A stretch of 16,717 bases of DNA from CAYRLW01 sp964425215 (GTDB taxonomy: Bacteria > Spirochaetota > Spirochaetia > Treponematales > Breznakiellaceae). Below the pieces are notes generated by a model that saw nothing but the letters and a program-made list of their open reading frames with translations, made no database searches and had not been told where the DNA came from. This document shows, piece after piece, positions 7,642 through 14,529 of the stretch. Within the stretch, counting starts at the first letter, position 1; every line of letters begins with the position of its first letter. The translations under genes and the position numbers were made by a program. The DNA lies in NCBI GenBank assembly GCA_964425215.1, contig CAYRLW010000061.1:1-16717 (forward strand). Reading direction: 5' to 3'.

Positions 7642-7680
7642 TGAATCCACTCTAAAAACTGACTTTTTAGATTTGATTCA
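7642..7680. terminator. Bidirectional hairpin between convergent genes
   Basis: TCTAAAAA (7651-7658) pairs with TTTTTAGA (7664-7671) around loop CTGAC, and TGAATC (7642-7647) pairs with GATTCA (7675-7680) outside a 3-by-3 internal loop. The AT-rich stem gives U-rich strands in both directions. It lies between the radical SAM gene (+) and the response regulator (-) and includes the latter's stop codon. A shared terminator is the likely role. Confidence 0.6.
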
Positions 7681-8553
7681 ATAGTGCTTGGCTTTTTTTG
7701 TTTCCGTAATATCGATCAGCATGACGTGAAGGCGGGAGTAATCCTTTTCGTGGCCCTGGATAGGGTTTAGTTGAAGAAAAAAATAGTTCATGGTGCCCAG
7801 AGCTGTGGGGACCGGTATTTCCGCCTCAAAGGGCATGGTGTCCCGGGCGATGGCGATAATTTCATCCTTAAAGAAGAGGCGGGCTTCCGGACCCAGGCAC
7901 TCTAAAAGGGTTTTAGGTTTATCCGTTTCCTCTCTTCCCAGGGTACGGAGGGCCGCTTTGTTAAGATCGCATATTATCACCTTACTTTTAAAGGCTTCCA
8001 ACTCTTGCGGATGGTTTTCTAGCCAAGGACCGATATCCGAAGATCCCTGGATTTGTCCTTCGGCGATCAGTTGATTGAACCGCTGTTTAACGGCCGAAAA
8101 ATCCTCAATAAAGATGGGACCCACCGCGTCCTCAAAAAGGGATCGGTAGTGCTGTTCCCGATCCTTTAGTTCCATCCGGGCGTCAAAAAGACGAAAGGCC
8201 ATTTTGATGGACGCCTGGAGTACCGTGGGAGCGGAGTGCTTAAGGATATAACCGTAGGAAGTGATTTCCTCGGTTTTATCCACTATTTCTTTTTCCGTAT
8301 GGGCGGAATGAAAAACCACAGGAATTTCCTGTTCTTGGAGGATGATTCGGGCGGCTTCCGTGCCATCCATTCCAGGTCCCAAATCAATATCCATCAAGAT
8401 CAGATCCGGCTTGTCCTCCGCCAGGGCAAGCTTGACCGCATCCTCCCCCGAATAGGCTATTTGGACCTGGTATCCAAAGCGTTTTAAGGTATTGGCGGTG
8501 ACCATAGCGATAATCGCCTCGTCCTCCACCAAGAGAATATTTTTTACGGTCAT
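7678..8553 (-). CDS. Response regulator with REC and PAS domains, no output domain
   Basis: The 291-residue protein opens with a receiver domain (about 1-120): acidic pocket Glu10/Asp11, phospho-acceptor Asp55 in LMDIDLG, switch Ser83 and Lys105. After a short helix, residues about 137-286 form a PAS/PAC-type sensor domain ending HVMLIDITETKKA. In related spirochaete proteins this PAS type usually leads into a histidine kinase or GGDEF domain; here the frame stops five residues later. It may be a complete two-domain signalling adaptor or a shortened hybrid kinase. The ribosome site is weak. It is co-directional with and 87 bases downstream of the GH31 gene, so it might be read from the same transcript. 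A partner kinase is not visible. Confidence 0.85.
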   Translation of the reverse strand: MTVKNILLVEDEAIIAMVTANTLKRFGYQVQIAYSGEDAVKLALAEDKPDLILMDIDLGPGMDGTEAARIILQEQEIPVVFHSAHTEKEIVDKTEEITSYGYILKHSAPTVLQASIKMAFRLFDARMELKDREQHYRSLFEDAVGPIFIEDFSAVKQRFNQLIAEGQIQGSSDIGPWLENHPQELEAFKSKVIICDLNKAALRTLGREETDKPKTLLECLGPEARLFFKDEIIAIARDTMPFEAEIPVPTALGTMNYFFLQLNPIQGHEKDYSRLHVMLIDITETKKAKHY

Positions 8554-8640
8554 GGTCTATGGTACCACAGGAATGGAATTTTGAATATCGATGAAAAACT
8601 GATCCCGGAACTCACGTTGCGCGGTAATATTGTTTCCGGA

Positions 8641-10920
8641 TCACAAAGGAATCAAGGACCCCAAAATTGTCGAACCAAACCCCCTAAACGATTCGTCAAA
8701 TCGAATATTTTGGATCCTTGACATATCCATTTCATTGGTACTTTGTACGATCTCAGGGTAGAAGGGAATGACCGTTCCTGCTTTGACAAACACGGGAAGG
8801 CGCTCCAGGGGACTGATGATATGTTTCAGCCAAACGCCTCCTTTAAGAAGTTCCCCAGTCCAAAAATCAATCCAGTTTCCAGAGGGCAGATAGACATCCC
8901 GGACGCCCTGGCTGTTCATTACTGGAGCGACTAAAAAGGAATCGCCGCAGTAAAATTCATCATCGATGGACCAGCAGACCGGATCGTCCGCATGATGGAA
9001 TATCAGGGCCCGCAAAAAGGGATACCCCGACTTTGTCGTTTTCGTTCCCTGTTCCGCGAGATAGGGAATTAAAGAGTACCGAAGGTTGAGCCATTTACGA
9101 ACGATATCGGCAACTTCCGGGTATTCGTAGGGTTCCCGAGCCGTGGTTCCGTGATACCGGAGATGGGACGTGAAAACTCCCATTTGGGTCCATCGGACGT
9201 ACAGATCGTTAGGGGGACGGCTGTTCATAAAACTGGGGATACCTTGAAAACCAGGAACATCATGGCTCCAGAAACCAAAGCCCGAGACCCCAATATGCAA
9301 TCCTCCGCGAAGAGAGGCGGCCATCCCGTCCCAGGAACAGGCGCAATCGCCGCCCCAGTGGATCGGATAACGCTGGCATCCAATCCATCCTGCCCGCGCC
9401 CAAATCATTGCGTTTCCCTTTCCCCTTACCCTTTCGCTAATTTCATGGGCCGCCTTCTGATACAAAAGAGCGTACATATTGTGTAATTTCCGGTAAGGCA
9501 TTCCATAATATTCGACATTTTCTTCGATTACCTCGCCAAAGTCGGTCTTAATAACCGACGCGCCCATTTTTAACAAACCTTCGAGTAGGCCTTGATACCA
9601 TTTCACCGCTTCGGGATTCGTAAAGTCAATATTTCCGTCAAATTCTACCTCGCTAAAGTTGGAACCCAACGAAACGGTTTCGCTTTTAGGCGCGATATAA
9701 CGATTCTTTCGGGCTATCTCATAATATTTTGTTCCCTTCGCGATCGCCGGTAATTGCCAAAGACTAATTTTGATGCCCAAGTTTTCCATTTCTTTAAAAT
9801 ATGCTTCAGGGTCGGGAAATTTATCCCGATTAAATTCCCACTCACACTTCCAATCCGTCTTGAACCATCCCGTATCGATATGTATGACGTCGCAGGGGAA
9901 TTTTCCTTCGCGCATTTTTTTTACAACTTCCCGCGTTTCATCCGCTGAAAAGTAGCTCATCTTGCTCATCCACGTCCCGTAGGACCACAGGGGGACATCC
10001 GCTGGATACCCGGTTAGTTCTCGATAATTCCGGACTATTTGCTCCACCGTATCGCCACCGATAAAAAATAAGTCTAACACATCGTCTTCGACGAGACCCT
10101 GGGCTGCCCTGCTCGAAATATCTGCCAGGGACAAACGCACATGGGACGAGGTCATAATAAGGAGACCGTACCCTTTGCTCGAAATATAGAAAGGAACATT
10201 TTTATACGAGCGGCGGCTATTAACACCAAGGCCGTCGGTATTTTCCAGGACAAATGTTTTACCCGATAGATTCATTCCGGAAAACCGTTCCCCGGTTCCG
10301 GCGAATTTTTCGTTTGGTTCAGCGTGGAGGGAATACATACAGCGATGTACCGCTCCATCCCGTTCAATATACCCCAGGCTAAACGATTCCGATTGGGCGG
10401 GGAAAAAATCATCGTGGGCCATAAATGGGATTTTTGTTTTTCCATCCGGTACCACAACCGCGTCAAACGTTTCTGGCGGTTCGGGTTGAAGGGTGCTCCA
10501 TATTTCTCGGAGAACATCTTTTGTTTTTATCCGTAGTTTTGTCTGACTGGAATCATCCTTAACAACCCAGCCTTCATCGGTCTTTTCCGGATATAGTTTT
10601 GTTTGATTAAGGGACGGAGACTGGAATAGCATCGGGTTGTCTTCATCTTTGGGTATTCGTCCCCCAAAGGCTGTGGTGATTCGAACTATGGATTTTCCAT
10701 AACCACGAACGATAAGCTCCGATACCTTAGGGACCGCCTGTTGGACTGGGTATAAAAACATGTTTCGCATTTCTTGTGGATGGTAAGGGATACTAACAAT
10801 TGTGGCCCCCTTTTCAGCGTAAACGGAAAGGGGCTTCCCCGCGCGGTAAATGACCTCTTGATTGGACCGGCCTGCGTCCTGGTCCAGCATATCAAAAATA
10901 AAACGATTCTTTTGTTTCAT
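8641..10920 (-). CDS. yicI: Glycoside hydrolase family 31, YicI-like alpha-xylosidase
   Basis: The 759-residue enzyme should cleave alpha-xylosyl groups from the ends of oligosaccharides by a retaining mechanism. The nucleophile is Asp460 in VIKTDFGEVIEENVEY and the acid/base is Asp525 in HWGGDC, followed by MAASLRGGLHIGVSGFGFWSHD. These segments follow E. coli YicI closely rather than alpha-glucosidases. An N-terminal beta-sandwich occupies about 1-290 and the barrel about 305-640. There is no signal peptide, so it acts in the cytoplasm on imported sugar. AAAGGAAA precedes the ATG. It is the last enzyme gene of the transport operon, 38 bases after a permease. The C-terminus (after about 715) is short and ends in a hydrophobic tail. 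Substrate, such as isoprimeverose or another alpha-xyloside, is inference. Confidence 0.9.
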   Translation of the reverse strand: MKQKNRFIFDMLDQDAGRSNQEVIYRAGKPLSVYAEKGATIVSIPYHPQEMRNMFLYPVQQAVPKVSELIVRGYGKSIVRITTAFGGRIPKDEDNPMLFQSPSLNQTKLYPEKTDEGWVVKDDSSQTKLRIKTKDVLREIWSTLQPEPPETFDAVVVPDGKTKIPFMAHDDFFPAQSESFSLGYIERDGAVHRCMYSLHAEPNEKFAGTGERFSGMNLSGKTFVLENTDGLGVNSRRSYKNVPFYISSKGYGLLIMTSSHVRLSLADISSRAAQGLVEDDVLDLFFIGGDTVEQIVRNYRELTGYPADVPLWSYGTWMSKMSYFSADETREVVKKMREGKFPCDVIHIDTGWFKTDWKCEWEFNRDKFPDPEAYFKEMENLGIKISLWQLPAIAKGTKYYEIARKNRYIAPKSETVSLGSNFSEVEFDGNIDFTNPEAVKWYQGLLEGLLKMGASVIKTDFGEVIEENVEYYGMPYRKLHNMYALLYQKAAHEISERVRGKGNAMIWARAGWIGCQRYPIHWGGDCACSWDGMAASLRGGLHIGVSGFGFWSHDVPGFQGIPSFMNSRPPNDLYVRWTQMGVFTSHLRYHGTTAREPYEYPEVADIVRKWLNLRYSLIPYLAEQGTKTTKSGYPFLRALIFHHADDPVCWSIDDEFYCGDSFLVAPVMNSQGVRDVYLPSGNWIDFWTGELLKGGVWLKHIISPLERLPVFVKAGTVIPFYPEIVQSTNEMDMSRIQNIRFDESFRGFGSTILGSLIPL

Positions 10921-10958
10921 GAATTCTTATTTCCTTTATAGAGTTGCTTTACTAACCG

Positions 10959-11792
10959 TTAGCCCTTAACGGCTCCACCGTATGAACCCATGGTGATTTT
11001 TCTTTGGAAAAATATAAATAAAAGCAAAGGAACGATAGCCGCAGAGATGATGGCCGATGTTAAAATTGTGTCATCCAAGCCGTATTGGCCCTGCATCATC
11101 CCGATTCCCTGGGTAATGGTTCGAAGATTTTCCGTTTGCAGTAAGAGAAGAGAAAAGGGAAGTTCATTCCACATGGACTGGAAACCAATAATTACGATAA
11201 TCACGATCATCGGTTTTGCGATGGGAACCATAATTCGAAACAGCATTTGCCAAATGTTTGTTCCATCGATTCTCGCCGATTCAACAATTTCCATCGGAAC
11301 GGAGGAATAGTAGGTTGTCATGATATACGTACCGAACGGGGCAAAATAGGCGACCCATACGAGGATTAAACCAACGTAGGTATTTACCAAACGCATGTTA
11401 CGTATGATTTGAAATATCTGAATGGATAGCAACATTTGCGGAAATATCATCAAAAACAAAACCGAAAGAAATATGGTGAACCGAAAGGGAAAGCGCATTC
11501 GACCAAAGGCAAAACCCGCGGAAATACAGACGAAAAGATAAACGATAAGCGCGGCTGGAATGAGAATACAGCTGTTTATAAAATACTTAAGCATATTGCC
11601 GTTGATCCAAACATACCGATAATTGGCGAAGGTAACGGTTTTCGGCAACAGTAGTTTATTATTAATATATTCTCCCGCGGATTTTAAACTGGTGATAAGA
11701 ACAAAGAAGATCGGATACAACGCTATAAACGCGAATACAATTAGGATTAGATACATGAGTTTGCTTATCGATTTCTCATAGATGTTAGACAT
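10959..11792 (-). CDS. CUT1 carbohydrate ABC transporter permease, MalG/AraQ type
   Basis: A 277-residue inner-membrane protein with about six hydrophobic helices, the first at about 13-35. The EAA loop that contacts the ATPase reads EIVESARIDGTNIWQMLFRIMVP at about 168-190, with the conserved Gly at 177. The C-terminus (KITMGSYGGAVKG) is the typical tail of this family's second permease. It overlaps the end of the upstream permease gene by 8 bases, and GAGGAAA within that gene provides the ribosome site. Together with the neighbouring permease it should form the channel for the sugar caught by the binding protein. The required ATPase is not encoded in the window. Confidence 0.92.
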   Translation of the reverse strand: MSNIYEKSISKLMYLILIVFAFIALYPIFFVLITSLKSAGEYINNKLLLPKTVTFANYRYVWINGNMLKYFINSCILIPAALIVYLFVCISAGFAFGRMRFPFRFTIFLSVLFLMIFPQMLLSIQIFQIIRNMRLVNTYVGLILVWVAYFAPFGTYIMTTYYSSVPMEIVESARIDGTNIWQMLFRIMVPIAKPMIVIIVIIGFQSMWNELPFSLLLLQTENLRTITQGIGMMQGQYGLDDTILTSAIISAAIVPLLLFIFFQRKITMGSYGGAVKG

Positions 11793-12675
11793 TTATATTT
11801 TTCCTCATCAGTTCGACCTGGAAGAACGCGATAATTCCGCAGAAAACGAACAGTACACTGGCCCAAGCGCTGGCGTATCCCATATTGAAGGCGATAAATC
11901 CGGCGTTATAAATTCCATATTCCAGCGTAAACGTCGCGAATCCCGGGCCGCCGCGGGTAAACGTATAGATAAACGGGAACGCCCTGGCAAGGATCTCTAT
12001 AAATGACAAAACTATCCAAAACTCGACCGAAAAACGTATTGAAGGAATCGTTACATTCCAAAAGGTCCGCCACCAAAGGGACCCATCAATTTTGGCCGCG
12101 TCGTAGAGAGATTCGTCTATCGCGCTCATCGCCGCCAAAAAGAAAATACAACCGAATCCCAGACGTATCCAAACCCCGTACACGAGGCCCAATGAATTAA
12201 GCGCCAGATCCGGTTTATTCAACCAATCCAACGCTAAATTGCCCAAACCCAAAATAGTCAATCCGCTATTTAAGGGACCCAGTTTTCTTAATACAATACT
12301 AAAAATCAACCCAATAATAACGTATCCCAGAATATTCGGTAGATAAATAATAGCTCTAAAAATAGGCCAACCCTTTAGACCTTCCCTAAGAAAAGCGGAA
12401 ATCATGATTGGTAAAATTGTACCTAGCGGAATATAGAGTAACAAAATAAAAGTGTTTTTCAATGAAGTCCAGAAAGTTTGATCTTTAAACATGGTTTGAT
12501 AATTATCCAGCCCGATAAATGTTGGCTGTCCTAAGCCCTTCCATTTAAAGAGACTTAGGTAGATATTGGCTATCACTGGATACAGGATAAATACGGCTAG
12601 AAGCAGAAGAAGCGGCGTTATCAACAGGTAGGAATCAACCGCTTCGCTTTTCATCATCTTCGTTGGTGTTTTCAA
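11785..12675 (-). CDS. CUT1 carbohydrate ABC transporter permease, MalF/UgpA type
   Basis: A 296-residue inner-membrane protein with a first helix at about 15-37 (SYLLITPLLLLLAVFILYPV), the FIGLDNYQ segment typical of first permeases at 53-60, and the EAA loop IDESLYDAAKIDGSLWWRTF at about 186-205. Several more helices follow. The start is taken as TTG at 12675 because AGGGGA (12681-12686) is five bases upstream; the first ATG, at 12657, has no ribosome site. It forms the transmembrane pair with the next gene, with which it overlaps. The 73-base gap to the binding-protein gene holds a strong hairpin. Confidence 0.92.
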   Translation of the reverse strand: MKTPTKMMKSEAVDSYLLITPLLLLLAVFILYPVIANIYLSLFKWKGLGQPTFIGLDNYQTMFKDQTFWTSLKNTFILLLYIPLGTILPIMISAFLREGLKGWPIFRAIIYLPNILGYVIIGLIFSIVLRKLGPLNSGLTILGLGNLALDWLNKPDLALNSLGLVYGVWIRLGFGCIFFLAAMSAIDESLYDAAKIDGSLWWRTFWNVTIPSIRFSVEFWIVLSFIEILARAFPFIYTFTRGGPGFATFTLEYGIYNAGFIAFNMGYASAWASVLFVFCGIIAFFQVELMRKNINV

Positions 12676-12701
12676 TCGAATCCCCTGATGGAATAATACG
12701 A

Positions 12702-12734
12702 GGCTGTCCGAAACTATTGCATTTTCGGACAGCC
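12702..12734 (-). other. Intercistronic hairpin between binding-protein and permease genes
   Basis: GGCTGTCCGAAA (12702-12713) is perfectly complementary to TTTCGGACAGCC (12723-12734), with a 9-base loop. It begins 14 bases after the binding-protein stop and ends just before the permease ribosome site. No U run follows, so full termination is unlikely. By analogy with malE-malF it could stabilise the upstream part of the message so that more binding protein than permease is made. That role is inferred. Confidence 0.7.
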
Positions 12735-12748
12735 AATGGAACTATCAG

Positions 12749-14065
12749 CTATTTCGCGTTCTTTTTGTTATCCAACATGCCTTGAGCGGAGTCAATGAAT
12801 TTGTCCAAACTTATTTCATTGGATACAAACGCTTGGGTACAATACCGGTCAAAATTGCCATTCGCGTCTTCGTTCAAAAGAAGGGTGTTGAAATCGATGA
12901 CAAAGGGTCTTTTTAGAATTTCGCCCACCAGCGGATATCCCAGACTCTTGATATCCAGATTTTTGTTGGGTGACAGTGCCCCAGTCATGCCCATCCAAAT
13001 CGCATTCCCTTCTCCCCTCGCGTATCCTTCAATTACCTTCATCGCGGCGTCAGGATTTTTTGACCACTTCATGATGCTGTAACCGATACCGGCGGGTTGA
13101 CCGACTTGTTGATCCTTGTACTTCGCTTCGGGGAAATTGATGGTCGGGAAATATCCCACGTTATCCTTTCCCAGGCCGTCGCAGAACGCTTTCCAATGTC
13201 CCACATCGGAAAGAAGTCCCACGAACATGGCGCCTTTCCCGGCGGCAAAATTATTGATGCCATCCATAAAATAGGGGGTGGAAGTCCCGGCAGGATCCAT
13301 ATACCCCTTGCTGAATAATTCCTGGACAATTTCCGTGGCCCGTTTAAAGGCAGCGTTTCCCTTAAAGCTTTGCTTGCCCGTTACCAGATCCTTGGTGTCC
13401 GGTCCGTATATATTGGCGATCAGGGCTCTGAAAAGGAAATCAACGGTGTAGGGAGAGCCTTGGAATCCCGCGGTTATGGGAACAATGCCCGCTTTTTTTA
13501 GCTGTTCACAGGCTTTGAGAAACGAATCGATATCGCTTGGTGCTTTTTCGGGGTCTAGTCCGGCCTTCTTAAACAGGGCTTTATTGTAATAAATGCCGAA
13601 ACCCTGGGTCGTTAGGGGTACCATATGTACCGGGTTTGACGCTTGCCCGCCCGCGGAACAAAAGGACCAGCTGAATTCTGAAATTTCCGATCGCCAGGGT
13701 TTAATATATTTGTCTAAATCCATGGTGTAATCATCAAATTCATACGCCTGAACACCCCCGTGGAACATGACAATATCAGGTCCATTGCCCGCTTGTACGG
13801 CGGCCCGGACCAATTGATAATAATTATCGTTCGGTTGTGCTACGTGATTGATCGTTATACCGGGATTATTCCGCATGATTAGATCATCGATCTTTTTCAT
13901 GGCCGGTTGAACGCCCTGTACGTCGCCGTACTTAAAGTCCCAGATTGTTATAACGGCAGAACCCGTGTTCTTTGCCGTTGCCGATTCTTGGCTCCCGTTT
14001 GCCCAGACCGAAAGGGTCAAAGAAAACAAAAGCAAGCCAAAGAGAGCTTTTGACCGAATCCTCAT
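12749..14065 (-). CDS. Secreted sugar-binding protein of an ABC transporter (extracellular solute-binding family 1)
   Basis: The 438-residue protein has a basic N-terminus, a hydrophobic core (about 7-20) and a likely signal peptidase I site after Ala22 (SVWA/NGSQES). There is no lipobox cysteine, so it should be free in the periplasm rather than lipid-anchored. The mature part begins ITIWDFKYGDV and has motifs typical of CUT1 sugar binders, such as NGPDIVMFHGG and YYNKALFKKAGLDPEKAPS. AAGGAGG (14071-14077) is a strong ribosome site. It is the first gene of the operon that continues into two permeases and the GH31 enzyme, so an oligosaccharide ligand is likely; the exact sugar cannot be read from sequence. 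Confidence 0.93.
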   Translation of the reverse strand: MRIRSKALFGLLLFSLTLSVWANGSQESATAKNTGSAVITIWDFKYGDVQGVQPAMKKIDDLIMRNNPGITINHVAQPNDNYYQLVRAAVQAGNGPDIVMFHGGVQAYEFDDYTMDLDKYIKPWRSEISEFSWSFCSAGGQASNPVHMVPLTTQGFGIYYNKALFKKAGLDPEKAPSDIDSFLKACEQLKKAGIVPITAGFQGSPYTVDFLFRALIANIYGPDTKDLVTGKQSFKGNAAFKRATEIVQELFSKGYMDPAGTSTPYFMDGINNFAAGKGAMFVGLLSDVGHWKAFCDGLGKDNVGYFPTINFPEAKYKDQQVGQPAGIGYSIMKWSKNPDAAMKVIEGYARGEGNAIWMGMTGALSPNKNLDIKSLGYPLVGEILKRPFVIDFNTLLLNEDANGNFDRYCTQAFVSNEISLDKFIDSAQGMLDNKKNAK

Positions 14066-14094
14066 ACGTTCCTCCTTAAGAAAGTGGTGAACTC

Positions 14095-14132
14095 TAGGTC
14101 TCCTCTAAAACGTTTTTATTACGAGAGACCTA
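14095..14132 (-). promoter_or_regulatory. Leader hairpin with an AAAACGTTTT palindrome
   Basis: TAGGTCTC (14095-14102) pairs with GAGACCTA (14125-14132). The 22-base loop contains the perfect 10-bp palindrome AAAACGTTTT (14107-14116), which has the AACGTT core of many LacI-family operators. It lies 30 bases upstream of the binding-protein start, inside the probable leader. It could be an RNA structure, an extra operator, or both. Confidence 0.45.
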
Positions 14133-14184
14133 TGAAAAATTCAAACAAATAATAGAAATTGAATGATTTGTTTGAATTTTTCAT
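14132..14184 (-). repeat. Perfect 19-bp inverted repeat in the transport-operon leader
   Basis: ATGAAAAATTCAAACAAAT (14132-14150) and ATTTGTTTGAATTTTTCAT (14166-14184) are exact reverse complements with a 15-base spacer. It directly abuts the hairpin at 14095-14132, and both lie in the roughly 200-base leader between the predicted transcription start near 14272 and the binding-protein gene. Such a long perfect stem is not expected by chance. Its role is unknown: leader stem, attenuating structure, or large protein-binding site. Confidence 0.7.
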
Positions 14185-14200
14185 CCATATCAAAATAGAA

Positions 14201-14214
14201 ATCGCGTTTAAAAT
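14201..14214. promoter_or_regulatory. Candidate LacI-family operator, site 3
   Basis: ATCGCGTTTAAAAT contains GCGTTTAAA, the same core found at the lacI promoter and at site 1. It lies inside the leader, about 30 bp from site 2 counted core to core. It is the weakest of the sites because the left half differs (ATC in place of TTAA). Confidence 0.4.
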
Positions 14215-14228
14215 TATGGATTAAGCAA

Positions 14229-14247
14229 TTCAAGCGTTAAACTTGAA
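14229..14247. promoter_or_regulatory. Candidate LacI-family operator, site 2
   Basis: TTCAAGCGTTAAACTTGAA has perfect 6-base arms (TTCAAG and CTTGAA) around a GCGTTAA core, close to the AAGCGTTTAA motif of the other sites with one T fewer. It is about 35 bp from site 1 and 30 bp from site 3. The dyad form suits a dimeric repressor. Confidence 0.5.
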
Positions 14248-14264
14248 AAGTTAATATTCTAATA

Positions 14265-14276
14265 TAAACGCTTAAA
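14265..14276. promoter_or_regulatory. LacI-family operator at the transport-operon promoter, site 1
   Basis: On the - strand this reads TTTAAGCGTTTA, sharing 11 bases (TTAAGCGTTTA) with the site at the lacI promoter. It lies directly downstream of the -10 box at 14279-14284 and would cover the transcription start, so binding should block initiation. The neighbouring repressor gene is the obvious candidate regulator. Confidence 0.65.
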
Positions 14277-14278
14277 CT

Positions 14279-14308
14279 ACTATAAATCCATATTTTCCAT
14301 ATTGTCAA
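14279..14308 (-). promoter_or_regulatory. Sigma-70-type promoter of the sugar transport operon
   Basis: On the - strand TTGACA (14308-14303) is followed after 18 bases by TATAGT (14284-14279). The transcription start should be near 14272, giving a leader of about 205 bases before the binding-protein ATG. The operator at 14265-14276 lies over that start. The surrounding stretch 14066-14529 has no gene and is strongly AT-rich. Confidence 0.65.
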
Positions 14309-14358
14309 GACAAAAATAAAATAATAAGATTTTTTGATTTTAATTTAAATATTTATTT

Positions 14359-14495
14359 GAGGTTCTTTCAAAAGTCTGTTACTTTTGAAAGAACCTCTTG
14401 CAGTATTTTTGCAATATAGATTTAAATATTTATATTATAAAGAATAGCAAAAATACTGCATATACATCTATCGTAGATCTTTTAAAACTCCCTAA
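14359..14495. repeat. Multi-hairpin repeat element, copy 1 (incomplete)
   Basis: Stem A: GAGGTTCTTTCAAAAGT (14359-14375) pairs perfectly with 14381-14397 around a 5-base loop. Stem B: TGCAGTATTTTTGC (14399-14412) pairs perfectly with 14447-14460 around a 34-base AT-rich loop. Then comes TACATCTA...GTAG and TCTTTTAAAACTCC, which matches the left arm of stem C of copy 2, but the right arm is missing, so this copy is cut near 14495. The 14-base string ATTTAAATATTTAT occurs both before stem A (14343-14356) and in the stem B loop (14420-14433). It lies between lacI and the transport-operon promoter. No coding potential or known family is recognised. Confidence 0.75.
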
Positions 14496-14529
14496 GTATA
14501 GAAGAAGCACCCTTTGGAGCCGAACACTT

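Noticed and set aside
10956..10972. Six-base hairpin at the end of the second permease gene
   Set aside because: The stem is short, includes the stop codon and has no U run; it is likely to be chance.
14359..14397. Stem A as a simple intrinsic terminator of lacI
   Set aside because: On the lacI strand the hairpin is followed by an A/T mixture without a U run, and the same hairpin recurs upstream of lacI as part of a longer repeated unit.
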